A stretch of DNA of 64,000 nucleotides from Cryptomeria japonica (GCF_030272615.1 NC_081405.1:158397954-158461953); one strand, 5' to 3'; counted from the stretch's first letter, positions 12,101 through 25,261 are shown. Program-made: numbers and translations. Notes: generated by a model from the letters alone, not told the origin.

Positions 12101-13097
12101 CATCCAATCCTCCATAGCAATCTCAAAATGGACTATTGATGTGTTCAAAAAGAAGAATGGATTATTATTTCTCATATCAAGAGTAGAACATATGTATTTC
12201 TCTGATTGTTTATCATCTGCAAAACTCACATATGCCAAAAGAGACTTCAATAGGACACACAAGACATTAGGACATTTCTTAAGTTGTTGATTGGAAAGAT
12301 AGATAACCTTGTCATGTTAAAATAAGGCTTTTCTAATATTATTTATTTAATTATTTGTTTATTCTTATTTGGGAAAAGAGATCATATAAATTTATATGGA
12401 GTAATTTTTAAAATAGTTAGTTGATCATATATCTTCTCTCTTCAAAGAAGATTCCCTTGATTAAGACATCAAAGATGCAAATTAATAAACTTAATCACAA
12501 CAAATATAGTAGGTATCAACATTAACACCAACATCAATTTGAGCCCAATTAATAGTTTGTCATACTAGTAAGCATATAAATTAATTTACAAGGTGGGAAT
12601 AGATCATTATCATATTGAATGTTGTTGAAATAATGAAAGATGCAACAATATAAAGAAAACAAAGATATGCACAAATACTTAACACTTTATTTATTGATAA
12701 ATATAATTGTGTATAAATAATATCAATGGTGAATTATTACTAAAGATCCTTTATATTAATAAAACTCCCCATTTTAATTCACTAATGTACAATTAAGATA
12801 ATCTTAAACTTGTATATAAACTCTTTACAACATAAAATAATATCCCTAGATAGCTATGACATTTTGATTGGAGTATTATACTCCAATAAATGTTTGATGT
12901 CAAACCTACAATGGATCTACATGAGACAAATTGATTATGGAAGCTCTTGTTTCTCCTCTCTCAAATGACTAGGATTGTACAAACTTTATCATTATTTAAT
13001 GAGGTTCAAGTGGATGACTATATCATGAGATCCATTACTGCCAATTCATTTCATCTATAAGAAAAAGTTAGACATTATAGGGCATTTTATTTTAGTA
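9127..13097. other. AT-rich stretch without recognisable genes
   Basis: I find no coding region, terminal repeat or RNA gene here that I can support. A 65-residue plus-strand frame at 11759-11956 (MEQIKDLLDVHFYDLVDKP) is unrecognised and isolated. Sequence character (AT-rich, many T- and A-runs) is that of old, decayed intergenic DNA. Confidence 0.6.
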
Positions 13098-14962
13098 AAG
13101 GTAAAATCAATGTTTTTGATTAGGTTAAAATAGGTTTTGAAGGGGCCTCGAAACCTTTTACAACAAAGAGTTGCCAACAAAGAATAAACTAGACTATTAG
13201 CAACAAACCATACGTTTTAGAAAGGACCTGATACCTTCTGGACTTACGGGCATCCCAATCCACAAACAAAGGCTACAAAGGAAATAAATAGAAAATCACA
13301 ACAACTACTACACACCAAACACCAAACACCAAACACCAAACACCAACCAAACATCAGGAATACAACATTGCAAACCCGGCTGGCTGAACAAACGGTCTAA
13401 AACAACCAAACAATAGACCTCAAAAAGCATAGATTGAGGGTATATCAAGCACCCTTAGCCAACAAGAAGGGTTTTCCTAGGCTCCCATAACCTATAACAA
13501 CTTCTCCAGGCCACAAAAAACCAAGCTTGGGCCTTACCAAAAACAAGAACTGGCCAAACTAGGCCCTTGAAAACTTTCAACATCCAATTTGACCCTAGCA
13601 AGAACAAGAGACATAGGGTTTTTTCAGGCTCCCTCAACCATGAGAGTGGGTTTTATGAGGCTCCCACAACAAAAAATAGCATTTTTCCAGGCTCCCTCCA
13701 CCATTAAAGCCAAAAAAAATAGATCCTTAAAGATAAGCATTAAGTAGAAAACTAGATCCAGGGGGTTTTAAGAGGCTCCCCAAACCTTCATATTGGGTTT
13801 TGAAGTGGCTCCCAAAACTAGCGAGTTGAAGCCAGGAAACACAAACCATCTGGAGGTCATCACCCTTTTAGTAACACTCCTCTCCACCTCAATAGGATAG
13901 GGACCCACCTCTATAGGGGCTAAAAAGATACAGACCAACAACAGAAAAAGCTTAGCTTCGAAAAACAAAACAAAGTCCAACAACCAAAAGATAAAACCAC
14001 ATGGCTTAGTTGGACAAATGGGTTTTAGACAAGCTCCCAAAACCTTAAGTCTGAAAATAGGCATAAACTAGTCAGACTCCAAGAAAGTCAGCTCCACCCA
14101 AATCTCCACCTCCATAGGAGAAAAGAGATAAAAGCCCAACAACAAGGAGAAGAAACATTCAAAAAACTAGCCTCGAAAAATAGGGCAACAAAATCCCCCA
14201 AAAGATTCCATCCAACTTCACTCAGCCAACCACTCTTCAGAAGAGAAAACCACCTCTACAAGACGGACTGAGAAAGAAAGAGAGATGAAAGAGAGACCTA
14301 CAACAACGAAGAACCCACATCATTCAAGAGGGCTCCGAGAATAGCATAACAATAGGGACAAGCACAAAATCCCTTGCAACATTAGAACCCACACCTTGAG
14401 GAAAGGAACAACAACCAAAGCACAAGACGAGGGGGCAAAAAAGCCCAAAATCCCAAGAGAAAGCCAAACAACAACTACTCCACTTGGAACCCTAGCTCTA
14501 CCCCCACTTCCACACTTAAGTAGAGAAAAACCACATCTGGGAAGAAGACCTCGAACCCCACACCAAGCCATCTGGATTGGGAAAGATGGACAGGAAAGAG
14601 AGTGAAGCAACCCACAACATCACCGCTACTCCAACTCTAAAAACATCTACAATCTCTATAGAATATTTGGCAGCAAACCAACTCCAGCCCCCTCAAACCG
14701 AAAAACCATGGCCAAAAACTCGGACATGCCCAAGACAATGAGAAAAAACAGAGAGCTCATTGCATTCGAAATGGGAAACCCAAAACATGAGAACAGAAAA
14801 ACAAGGAGGAAAAGCACAGTCATCCCCCTCGCCATCACCATCCCCTTCATCTGCATCATCTACATCCCCTGTAGAATCCCTAGTAGATCGCCTTTGGAAG
14901 CTCTCGCTCCCTCTCTCCCACTCCATTCAAAATTGTATTTTTTTCAAGGTAAAATTAGTGTT
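13098..14962. mobile_element. GC-richer insert flanked by 17-bp direct repeats, type unknown
   Basis: The block between 13115 and 14945 is clearly richer in G+C than both flanks. It is bordered by AAGGTAAAATCAATGTT (13098-13114) and AAGGTAAAATTAGTGTT (14946-14962), a 15-of-17 match that looks like a long target duplication, as made by non-LTR elements. Inside, the phrase AGGCTCCC recurs after a T-run about every 50 bp between 13475 and 13815 and again near 14030. There is a run of the unit ACCAAAC near 13313-13350. The 3' part (14700-14935) has Ser/Pro- or Asp/Gly-rich open frames on both strands, so coding sense is undecided. No RT or poly-A tail is seen. Confidence 0.4.
13313..13350. repeat. 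Short tandem repeat, unit ACACCAA
   Basis: Five to six consecutive heptamers of the type ACACCAA form a small minisatellite inside the GC-richer insert. Confidence 0.85.
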
Positions 14963-16379
14963 CATCATATAAATATTTTGAGTTTTGATGGATGAGAACA
15001 TAATTTTTTCATATATCTTTCATTACATTTTCAAATTAAAATGATTGTTAAGTAAATATTTTATGTTTTTTATACTTAGACGTAAAATGGGAGATACCAT
15101 GTGGAGCAAATAGTCTCATAATTTTTTTGATTGCATTGTGGTTGAAGCTATGGTAATTGTAGGAATTGACTAGTTTGCCTTGGGTTTGTCATGGCATAAG
15201 CGATGGCTTGAGATATAGGGTAGTCTAGTCACTCAAATTATCATCATTCTAAATTTGAGAAGTTGTCTATATTTAGGTCTCAGAATTGAAGTAATATTTA
15301 AAATATATTTTCTTAAATGTTTAGGTTGGTGAGTTTTTTAGTGTACTTGAACTAATGTTGGTGAAAACTAATTAAGGGACATACAATGGAATGCCTCTAA
15401 AGCATCTTATTAAAATAATGAGCCATGACTTTTTTGAGTTTCAATTGTTAGAACACTTTTATTTCATTGATAATTTGTTGCATATTAGATGCCTTAACAT
15501 ATTTGTCCTTGGGTGTCTTTTGTTGCTTGTACTTCTATATTAGCTTCATTTTAGAAATTATGCAATCAAGTGAACTATTGTTTCTCCCTATTGGCCCTAA
15601 CTTCTTATTAATTATATAGTTTTATTTTTTAATTCACTCTTATTTAAAAAATGTATGTTATTTTAGTTTTTTCCAAATCCAATATCTTGTTGTGCAAATG
15701 AATAAAGTTCTCATGTAACAAGTATGATGAGGAGGCTCCCCTTCTAGTGTCACAATCAATGTTTTATTTACCAAAAGTTGTACTAGCAATATTTATCTAG
15801 GTTGTGCCTCTACATTGGGTAGCTAAAAGTTTTGTGGAAATAAAATTCTCCATCAATTTTTTTTTTAACACAACTTTAACTCACAAGCCTCTTCACCCAA
15901 CTTTTGTTGCTTGAAATTAGTGCTTGCCTACTCTTTATATTTAATGTTATGGAGGAAATTAGTTCCTTTTTACATATCTATAAGGTATTTAATTCCATTT
16001 TTTCTTTTTCTAAAAGCAATCCATCGATTAATAAGCTAGGGGATTTACCTAATAGGATCTATGCTCCCTTTTCTGCTATAATAAGCATATTTTATCTTCT
16101 TATTTTGGTTGTCATTATCAGCTAGATTAATTTATTTAGAGCATTGATTTTCATGGCTGTCTATGTGGTTAAATTTATATGGCAGTCACTAATGAAGCTA
16201 ATATCATATTTGGATATGTTCATTGAACATGATGATAAAAAAATTATCTCTTGTGAAACTATCTTCAAAGATAAAGTTTAAGCTATATTTTTATGGATCC
16301 TCTACTCACAATTTCCTTTATGAAAAATAATCATGGATTGTGTATTTATTTGATGTATATAAAAATAATAGTCTATGAG
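14963..16379. other. AT-rich flank of transposon A, no supported gene
   Basis: Only short open frames occur. One of 73 codons at 15904-16125 (LPNRIYAPFSAIISIFYLLILVVIIS) has a hydrophobic tail but no family I recognise. The sequence ends at the ACAT target duplication of transposon A and resumes at 56616. Confidence 0.6.
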
Positions 16380-16383
16380 ACAT

Positions 16384-16440
16384 GGGTGAATGCACCAAGA
16401 TGGGGGACCAAAAAGATGCCAAAAATATTTTTGGTCCCCA
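16384..16440 (+). repeat. Left terminal inverted repeat of A, with internal hairpin
   Basis: The terminal 32 bases pair with 56580-56611. In addition TGGGGACCAAAAA-type sequence at 16401-16414 is followed by its complement at 16427-16440 (TTTTTGGTCCCCA), so the terminus alone can fold into a hairpin. Confidence 0.85.
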
Positions 16441-16648
16441 ACAGGCCATTTGGCACGCGCCAAATAGGGAACACTCCTTATTTGGTGTGCGCCAAATATG
16501 AAAGCACATATTTAAAAGTTCAAAAATTGCATTTTGGAAACTATATTCTGCTAAACCCGCATTTTGAGTTGCATATCTCGCCTTTCAGACTACGCACGCC
16601 AAATAGAGATATAGTTTTGGCTTCCATTAGTGTCAGATCTTCACCAAA
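16441..16648. promoter_or_regulatory. Subterminal GCGCCAAAT repeats of A
   Basis: The motif GCGCCAAAT or a close variant occurs near 16456 (GCACGCGCCAAATAG), 16486 (GTGTGCGCCAAATAT) and 16596 (GCACGCCAAATAGAG). It recurs near the other end at 48340-48361 (ATTTGGTGCGCACCAAAT, a palindrome). Clusters of short motifs next to TIRs are usual transposase-binding sites; here that role is inferred. Confidence 0.5.
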
Positions 16649-17950
16649 ATGACACCACAACATCAAGGGGGTCGAAGAGGTATTTATTTCTATTTTTTTA
16701 CTCTCTAATTTTTTAAAAAATATGGATTAAATTAGGTATTTAAACTGAAAGTTGTTTTAAATTTCAGGAAATCAAAATCCATCTGAAAATATTGAAAACC
16801 CACCACCACCTCCTCATGAAGAGCCTTCTAAAGAAGAGGCATAGCCAACCCCTCCCCCAATTCCTAGACATCCCCAAGGAACACAAGAAAACATACTAGG
16901 GTAAATTGAAAACAACAAAAAACAACTCAAGGAGTTGATAAATAGGCTGAAAGATCCTAATTTCACAACCTCTCATAGGACAAGCCTTATGGAGTCACTA
17001 CAATCTATTGTAGCCCATGTAGGTTCAGTGAGTGGTCAAATTAATATGTGGTCCAACAAAAGAGAAGAACAAAATTTTTTTTATGTAAACAAGTTATCAT
17101 ATGTTGCAATAAAGAAAAAATAACTAAACAAAGTTGACCTGTGTGCACTTTTCACGGACCCTAGAACAAATCAACCCTTATAGCCTGGATGTAGGAGGTT
17201 CCCTATCCATTGGTGCCACCACGAAGGGATAAGGAATAACTTTTGGGATAGGTGGTGGATAGTTTTTGATCAGCCACCATGTAATAATCATGAGGTGCCT
17301 TAGTAATTTTTGAGGAAACTCTATTGTGATATTGTCATCAATGAGATCCCTAACTATTTTGACTACCTAAATTTTCAAGGTAGGGGTGGGGGATCGTCAC
17401 ATGACAGAGCAGGGGCACAAAGTGACCCAAACCTAGCACTGAGACCCTTGGGTAGACCTATGGTGGAGCACATGATTGTTCCTTTCATTGTGAAGGACAG
17501 TGTCAAGGTGGATACCTTAGAGTCCATTAGCTCATTGACTCAAACCCTCATACAGTATGTCGAGCCTCTAGTACATGTTGATGTGGATGAATCTTATAGG
17601 CCTCGAGATCCATGTCACTATTGTCAGTCATGTGGGAGCCTTTACACTTATCATCCTGATAGTAGTCAACATGCACCTACACAACAACCATCTGTTATAG
17701 AGAATATGGTCATGACAAAGTCTCTGCTGAGTGAGACATTCGACATTGATACCCAGGTAAATTTTTGCAACTTCATTTAATTTTTCTTATTAAATTTTAT
17801 TTTGAAGTGTTAGAATAACTAAATTAGTACAATGATTGCGATAAAAATGTAGGGTCAAAGTGTTTTTACTACTTGTGACATTCCCCCAGCCACATTTTAC
17901 ACAACACCATTGAGTGATCAAGTATGTCCAATAAATAATTCAACTATTAC
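16649..17950 (+). pseudogene. Left gene of transposon A (unknown function, truncated)
   Basis: Exon 1 starts at ATG 16649 and ends at a GT donor at 16680. The acceptor is at 16766-16767 and exon 2 runs with scattered stops to a donor after DTQ at about 17755. It is aligned with the copies in B and C by shared blocks: FPIHWC, DRWWIVFDQPPCNNHEVP, NEIPNYFDYLNFQGRGGG, SISSLTQTLIQYVEPL, CQSCGSLYTYHPDSSQHA and MTKSLLSETFDIDTQ. A small exon follows from 17853 (GGTCAAAGTG). Homology with copy C ends near 18023, where the tandem array begins, so the 3' exons are lost. The HWC-H and C-x2-C residues suggest metal binding. I do not recognise the family. The position at the left TIR and orientation toward the array are the same in all three copies. 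Confidence 0.7.
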
Positions 17951-18023
17951 ATGTGAATAGTCAACATTAGATGAATGGTTTTCTCACAAGTCACTTTGGA
18001 TGTTAAATAGTTTGGTTCATTTG

Positions 18024-19564
18024 TACATGGCAACCGAGATGGTTCATCTGTACGTGCCCCAGGCTCCGAGATACGTGACGTCAAAGTTTGGTGGTTTTCA
18101 CACTTTGAGCACTCAAGAGAAAGCGTTGCTAAGGTGTGGCTTGGAATGATTAGGTGACTTGAGGAGTGAAAAAAGGGGATACCTGGCATAAACCCAGCCA
18201 CCTGGACATGCTCACGCTAATGGTTCATTTCTATAATGAGTAGATTGAAATTTTCACTATGTTGCCACCTTTCAATGAATGCATCTGATAGTTTTTTTTG
18301 TGACAGAAAAAATATAAGCATGAGAAAATGGAATTGAGTTATCCAAAAGAGAGAGAGGTTTTTGTAGTTGTCCACAACACAAGTTCATAGGTTCAAACGA
18401 ATCATCCATATGTATCATAGGTTCCGAGATATGCAACATCAAAGTTTGACGGTTTTCACACTTTGAGTGCTCAAGGGAAAGCGTCACTAAGGTGTGACTC
18501 AGAATGATTGAGTGACTTGGGTAGAAAAACAAGGGAATACCTAGCATAAACCCAACCACTCGGACACGCTCGCGCTGATGGTTCATTCCCACAACGAGTA
18601 GATTGAAAGTTGCAGTATTTTGCCACCTTTTATTGAATGCATCTGACGGTTTTTATGTGATAGAAAAAATGACTCATCCATACATGCCATAGGCTCTGAG
18701 ATATGCGACGTCAAAGTTTGACGGTTTTCACACTTTGAGTGCTCAAGGGAAAGCGTTACTAAGGTGTATCTTGGAATGATCAAGTGACTTGGGTAGAAAA
18801 ACAAGGGCATACCTAGCATAAAACTTGCTACCCAGACATGCTCGTGCTAATAGTTCATTGCCACGATGAGCGAAATGAAAGTTATGCTATTTTCCCACCT
18901 TGCACTGAATACATTTGACATTTTTTAATGCGACAAAAAAAGTCTCACCATGAGAAAATGGAATTGAGTTGTTTGAAAATGGGAGAGGTTTTTGTAGTCA
19001 TCCACCACACGACCCCATAGGTTTAAACAGCTAATCCATATGTGCCATGATATTTGATATATGCAATGTCAAAGTTTGATGATTTTCACACATTGAGGGC
19101 TCAAGGGAAACCGTCACTAAGGTGTGGCTCGAAATGATTGGATGACTCAGACAACAAAACAAGGGCATACCTAGTAGAAATCCGGCCACTCGAATGCACT
19201 CACGCTGATGGTTCATTTCCACGAGGAGCACAACAAAAACTATGCTATTTTGCCACCTTGTACTGAATGCATTTGATGGTTTTTAATGTGACGAAAAAAG
19301 TCTCACCACGAGAAAATAAAATTGAGTTGTCCGAAAGTGGGAGAGGTTTTTGTATTCATCCACCACATGAGCTCGTAGTTTCATATGACTTGTCCATATA
19401 TTCCATGGGCTCTAAGATATGCGACGTCAAAGTTTGATGATTTTCACACTTTGAGCGCTCAAGGGAAAGCGTCCTTAAGGTTTGACTCGGAATGATCGGA
19501 TGACTTGGGCAGGAAAAAAAGGGCATACCTAGCGTAAAAGCGACCACCCAGATGCACTCATGCT
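18024..19564 (+). repeat. Tandem array of ~358-bp units in A, first part
   Basis: About 4.5 units are present, recognised by the recurring TCAAAGTTTGACGGTTTTCA followed by CTTTGAG-GCTCAAGGGAAA and CCTAGCATAAACC. Marker spacing is about 355-362 bp, with one shortened unit of about 275 bp (between the markers near 18463 and 18738). The array is broken at 19564 by retroelement R1 and resumes at 40937. Minus-strand open frames in the units repeat the same peptide and are not genes. Confidence 0.92.
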
Positions 19565-20642
19565 TAATGGACTTGAAAATCACTGAGAGGGGGATGAATC
19601 GGTGTCACCAAAAATAAAACTACTTCAAACACTAACCGGTAGATGAACTTAACAAAAAATTTAAACACAATGCATGCAATCCAAAATGATATAACAACAA
19701 CCACAATAAGTAAAACATCTACCATAACACAAGCATTTGTACGTGGAAGACCCGAATAGGTAAAAACCATGGTGAGATGGAACTCACAAGTTAACTATCC
19801 GCAGTAATAGATAATTGACCAGTTAAGGTCTACAAAGTGCTCTACTAGGAGCGAATCTTGTTAGAGATGCCAGAGCTTGATTAAAAGATATACCCTATAA
19901 AAGGTAGTATCCTATTAGGAATAACCACGATGGAGGATTTCTAAATCCAAACTAATTGATCACCTTGTTAGAGGATTTGAACAATGAAGCTTGTTAGAGC
20001 TTACCCGGTTAGGGGATTTTAATTCTGTTGTAATTGTTAGAAGACTACAGGATTTGTTTGATGTGTTTGAGTAGCACAATAATTGCTTGATCAAATCCTT
20101 TTAAGTGTATTCAACACTATTTTTCAACATACTCTGCAACTTAACTCTTGTGTCTTTGCACATAACATATCACTTTCTCTCATACAAAATAATTCATTTT
20201 GATGTCAATATAAAGACATTTAGAATTCATGTTGGCCTCAAGAAATCATAACACAATTTCCTAGGTGTAGTGTATCTGGTCATTGATCATAACTCATCAT
20301 TAAAATACCGCCAAAACTTGTTGGTGGTGATAACTCATCACACAATCTATGAATACCGGTTGGGACACTTAATACTGGTTAGAGTTAAACCACTTGTCCT
20401 TGATGCTTTTGAGATAGTCTCTGCTGGATCTTCATGTTGATGCTGAGACATGTATAACCAATTGGTTATCTCCATGCATATATTGATTATCACCAAATAA
20501 TGGTTAAAAATAAACCTCTAGTATACCAGTTGTAGCATAAACAAATTGAAGTCATACCAGTAGACAATATAAACATATGTGTGTATGTGTTTTATCAATG
20601 ACAACATATGATGAATTCATTAGAATTATCATCAAGCCAACA
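19565..20642 (-). repeat. 3' LTR of R1
   Basis: It matches 39881-40936 along its length, including the ATGGACTTGAAAA edge and the CAACA-type other edge next to the PPT. On the plus strand its first bases are TA instead of TG, one terminal mutation. It is slightly longer than the 5' LTR (1,078 against 1,056 bp) owing to small indels. Confidence 0.9.
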
Positions 20643-20654
20643 ATCTCCCCCTTT
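20643..20654 (-). promoter_or_regulatory. Polypurine tract of R1
   Basis: The minus strand reads AAAGGGGGAGAT directly before the TGTTGG start of the 3' LTR. This is the classical plus-strand primer of plant copia-type elements and is identical to the PPT of R2. Confidence 0.9.
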
Positions 20655-23600
20655 GGCATTCATGGCAGCAGTTAGAAAATTTTACAACAATACCGCTAAG
20701 TGGTGCTTACAAAAAAAAATTATACACATACTCCCCCTTACTACATAAATCATACAAAATCTTCAAAAACACACATACATATTTCTACTCCCCCTTTGAC
20801 AACAATGCCAAATTGAAAAAGAAATATATATATTATTTGTATCAAAGTGTTCAACATATACAACAATTTGAAAAATTGAATCAAGATTCATGCATTAGCA
20901 ATCCTCAAAAAAATTGTACTAAAAATCCTCTTCAACTTAGATAAAGCATGTTCGCATGTTTCTAGCAAATTCTCAGTGAATGCAAGTGTAGACATGATCC
21001 GAGTATGAAATTCCTCCATGGAATCCAGTGAACAGGTTTATGAGGTAGCTAAAATAGTTTTTGCATACGTGTAGGCTCTCTGTAGGATGTCCACTTGTGT
21101 TGTGATTTGACTCTTCAATTCTTTTAGTGACTTGAGTCTTTTGGCTTTCTCAAGATCATAGGTGTCTAACCTATTGTGCAAATCATCCACAGATTTGCTA
21201 AAATAAAAAATAGAGTCTTGAAGTGGCATATATGCATTGCATATCTTTTCTAGCTCCTGCTTGGTTTTGGTATGCCTACTATTGATATCAGTAAAAAGAA
21301 TGAAATATTAGAAGTAGATGCAAGATACTTCCCGCCTATTTCAATATCTTGCCTTAATAAATCTTTATTAAGTGATAGAGCCAGTTTCTCAGTATCAATC
21401 TCTTTCATAATTTGTTCACCTCGCTTTTTCCTATAACTCTTATCAACATATGTCTGGGTTGCTTCTTCAAGTGATGTAATTTGGTTAGATGCATCAACAA
21501 CTAATTGATCAAGTTTGCTAATGGGTGTTGTCAGGTGCCCTATAATAGTTTTTGGTAGTAGATTTGTCAGAATATCTACTGCTTTCTGAATGGTTTCTGT
21601 TTCTATCCTTTGTTCCTTAAGTCTTTTATTGTGTGCTCTAGATTGCATGACATTTGCAATCTTCACCATTTCAAATGCACTCATATTATCAATATTTGTA
21701 GGCCCTGAAATGTCTAATGAGTCATCTTCAGCATTCTATTGTAAGACTAATGGCTTTTCCGATTCAGAAGATGTTACCTTAACAATTGCTTTTTCTTGTT
21801 CTTTCTCTATTTCTTGCTCAGATGACTGAGTACCAATGTTTGCATCAGATTCCTTCTGAATATCTTATGAAACTGGTGGGGATTGGGGTTTCTCAGGTTG
21901 ATCTTTTGTTGGTGGAATATCCACTCCTTGTTGAGTTGTCAGTTCCTTAACTCAAGTAACCTGTAAGACAATGATCATAGGTGGCTGCATATCAAGTGCA
22001 ATGATGTCTTCAGATAGATCAATTATGTCCTGATTATCATCAATATCATGGATAAGAGTGTCATCCTTGTCCTTGACAGGATAGACAACATCGGCTTGCA
22101 CATCTTTATCCATTTTAGGTATATCATCATTATGTTCATCCTGAGAAGAACGTATAAGATCCTTTGAGTGTTTGATACTTCAAGAAATCTTATGAGTCTC
22201 AGTCTCAATAGTTTGCACTTTACCATTGATCAGCTTCAATATTCTTGATTTGTAAAGAAAATTAACTTTATACTTATCAACCAACTCATTCTTGGATAAT
22301 TCAGGAAAATATTGCACAAGTACATCATCTACAATTTATTTTTCCTCCTTTACAACTTCCTCCCATTTATTCAAAAGAATAGTATACAAGGAATTAGAGA
22401 TGTCTTTTTCAAGATCATATGGTAATCTATTGTAATGGCACAAATGATCAATTACTTGTTGAATGATTTTCTCATTTTCTTCTACAGTGAAAGAATCAAA
22501 ATGTTCTTTGACATTGTCAAATCTGTTTCTCCCTAATGTTTTCACCATTCTTTCAAAGTGGGTCTTAGGCTTGTAAGTTGAAATATCAAAAGGCATAGTT
22601 GTCTTTGGCACATTTTCACTGACTTGACTATTCTACCAGTTGCTTTCATCTTCTTAGGTTCTTCTTCAGTGTCAGTTCCTTCAGATTCTTCTTGAAGAAT
22701 TAACTTCCGACCTCTTTTCTTTGTCTCCTTTTTCATATACACCTTAGGTTCCATTTCCTTTTTGTTTTGGACACTCTGTGTCATTCTACTACTTTTCATC
22801 ACTTGAGGTGCATCCTGATCAAGTTTCCTTTTCTTACCTTTACTGCTTGTGGTCGAAGCAATGCTTGTTCCATCTTGTGCAGTTTGTTCTTTCACTGAAC
22901 TCAATTTTTCCCTCTTTTTATCTATTGGAGATGACAACAGGTTATTGGCATAGCCAATCAATAAGTCATAGTTAACCTCATAACTCATATCTTCCATTTC
23001 TTCCTCTCTAGGCTTAATTGCCTGCATTAAACAAAAATCAGTGGTAACTATAAAAACAATGTCTTTGGCAAAATGTTTTACCACATCCTCAGGAAATATT
23101 ACTCTCATGCTCATCTTCTTCTTAAATTCATTGAAGTATTTGTTCATAGCGGAAGAGAAAGTATTCCTTATAGCCTTGATGATGTTCTTGATCTGGGCAG
23201 ATATCGATAGATTCTTAGACCATTCAAGATCTCTGATTTCCGGTAGGAAATTCTGAAAATAAAAGAATATCCCGATCAATAACTGTCCATATTTAAACTT
23301 TAGGTTGTTGTCCTTCTTGATAGATTGTAGATTTAAAAACAGTTGGCTCCTTATGGCCTCAGAGAGGTCATAATTTGCATTTTTAGCTATCATCATGTAA
23401 GCAATATGCACTATTGCTGATGGAACACTATTCATTTTTCTAGAGTAGAATACCCGGTAGCCTATGACCATAGCTGATAATTTCACCATTGGGTCTCTGA
23501 TATTGTTAATAGAGAAGGCATGACCATCAAGGGTTGAACTAGTTAGAGTATTTACTATATCTTTTAAAATGTGTCTCAATTGAGGTACTTCACCGGTTGA

Positions 23601-24002
23601 GTGAAAAGTAGTTACGACCTGAATGGCTTCCTTGGTTATGGTATGAGTCCTCTCTAAGTACATGTCCTCCCCATGAACTCTAATCAAGATAATTTGGATA
23701 TTCTCTTCTTCGAAATCTTCAAGGAAGTAAGCCACATTATGAAAACCTTTCTCGAAAACCCTAATATACTATGTTTGAATTTTCCCGTTTTCATCACAAA
23801 GTGATTTCAACTGAGAATATATCGATAGTGACCCTAAATCCTCAATTTTGTAGTCAATGTGGCTGGACAAATCTCCTTTTACTATGACACTGCTAGGAAC
23901 TTGTGACAAAGAATTATAAGACACAATCTTTTCTTCTTTTACAACTTCCATAGGTTCTGATGTGATCATCAATTTCCCTACTGACTTAGAAGACGGTTCC
24001 AT
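20655..24002 (-). pseudogene. R1 ORF2: conserved domain, basic linker, coiled coil (broken)
   Basis: The ORF starts at ATG 24002 (MEPSSKSVGKL). A stop near 23766 and later frameshifts break it into pieces at 23735-22542, 22611-22336, 22226-22023, 21684-21250 and 21229-21038. The conserved domain contains LKDIVNTLTSSTLDG, MNSVPSAIVHIAYMMIAKNA, LFLNLQSIKKD, LLIGIFFYF and MSYEVNYDLLIGYANNLL, and aligns block by block with ORF2 of R2. A Lys-rich linker with nuclear-signal character follows (GKKRKLDQDAP, KKETKKRGRKLI), then coiled coil (SLEEATQTYVDKSYRKKRGEQ). The function is unknown. It sits where a polymerase would be expected, which makes it the defining feature of the family. Confidence 0.75.
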
Positions 24003-24453
24003 TCCAGATAAACTAGATTACGAAGCAAGATTATCAAGAAATACTTTATTTCACATGTTGCCTCGTTTACCAGTTGTATGCCCTAGTACACACCAGTTCT
24101 ATCTTCTCCAACCTTAAAATCAACTTGATTACTCAAATCTGAATGCAACTTCGACTGAAATTAGCTAATAATATTTACTTAGCTCTACAAACGCTCAAAG
24201 GTTCTTTCTCAAAAGTGTTAGGGTAAAAATAACAAAGTGAAAACTTGCTTTTATTCTTTTTTACCAACTGCAATAAATGCTCTCCCGTTAGGGTTACAAA
24301 CCCTAATTATACCTCTCAAGTAAAAACTAGTTGATAACTAAATGACAAAAAGTTATCAATATTTCATGCTTTCAAATTGTCTTACCACATATTTACTTCA
24401 AGGGGTTTGGAGGTAGATTTACTGTTATGCTCCCCTTAGCCATATGAAAAGGC
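24003..24453. other. R1 internal spacer between gag and ORF2
   Basis: AT-rich, no open frame of note. The matching spacer in R2 lies at 50958-51261. Confidence 0.6.
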
Positions 24454-25236
24454 TTAATTTACCAGTGTACGATTCTCTTCATTGGGTGAAGGAATAGATT
24501 GCTCTCCAGGTGAATCATCACTCTTCTTCTTCCAAGTTTGATTAATTTCTTCTCTTGTTTCTTCAATATTGACCTTTTGCTTGCCTTTGTGATCTTCAGA
24601 AGGGTTGATCGGTTTTCTCTTCCTAGATCTACAAAATTTTACCATATGTCCTAGTTTATGATAGTGATAGCAAGACATACCAATTGATCTCCAAGGTCCT
24701 GCATTACCTCTCCTAGTTCTTCTTCTACAATTCATAGCCACATGACCAAAGTTGTTGCAGATGGTGCATATGACATTTGTTACCTTTTCCATCTCAAGTG
24801 GACTAAACCGGTTGTTGTAGGGTCTTTTCCAGTTCATGTTGACCTAGTTGTCAAAATTTCACATCCAGTTGCCATTTGGTCTTGGATGCATATGCGGTAT
24901 AGGATTATTTGCTCCATTCTCTTTGTACCAGATGATTCTCCTTTCTTAGATGTGTTAAAACTAAGTCTAGAGGTATCACCTTTCATCCTTTGTGATTGGA
25001 TTTGTTCATCTAGCAAGGTAGAACTCTTGTTGAAATTTTTCAGTTTCTCATTTAGCTTTGGTGAGTTTCCTGGTGAGATCTTCATTATGTTTTGACAGGC
25101 TCTCCCTTAGAGATGATTCTAGTTCAAGATCTAGCTATAAATTCCCTTTTTCTTCTCTTTTTGCAACCAAATGCTCATGCATAGTGACATTTTCTCGCTT
25201 GATCTTGGCAATCTCTTGATCTCTTTCCTTGATAAG
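24454..25236 (-). pseudogene. R1 gag, C-terminal part with zinc knuckles
   Basis: The zinc-knuckle part has CTICNNFGHVAMNC (intact C-x2-C-x4-H-x4-C) and CYHYHKLGHMVKFC (second Cys replaced by Tyr), followed by a basic and acidic tail ending at 24454. Upstream, coiled-coil sequence (around 25085-25230) carries stops and a frame change. The N-terminal half of the gene lies 14.3 kb away at 39530-39818 because transposon B sits in it: the frame closes across the TAAG duplication when B is taken out. The protein is presumably the particle or RNA-binding protein, but no retroviral capsid domain is recognisable. Confidence 0.75.
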
Positions 25237-25261
25237 GGGTAAGTGCACAAAGATGGTGGTC

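Noticed and set aside
9127-13097. Search for tRNA or other RNA genes in the AT-rich stretch
   Set aside because: No cloverleaf with A/B box signals was evident by eye.
15904-16125. Possible host membrane protein exon (hydrophobic C-terminus)
   Set aside because: Short, no recognisable family, no neighbouring exons or splice pattern that I can support.
17947-19583. Series of minus-strand frames with SHTLATLSLEHSKCENRQTL
   Set aside because: One peptide per ~358-bp satellite unit, without start or stop conservation; a repeat artefact and not a gene family.
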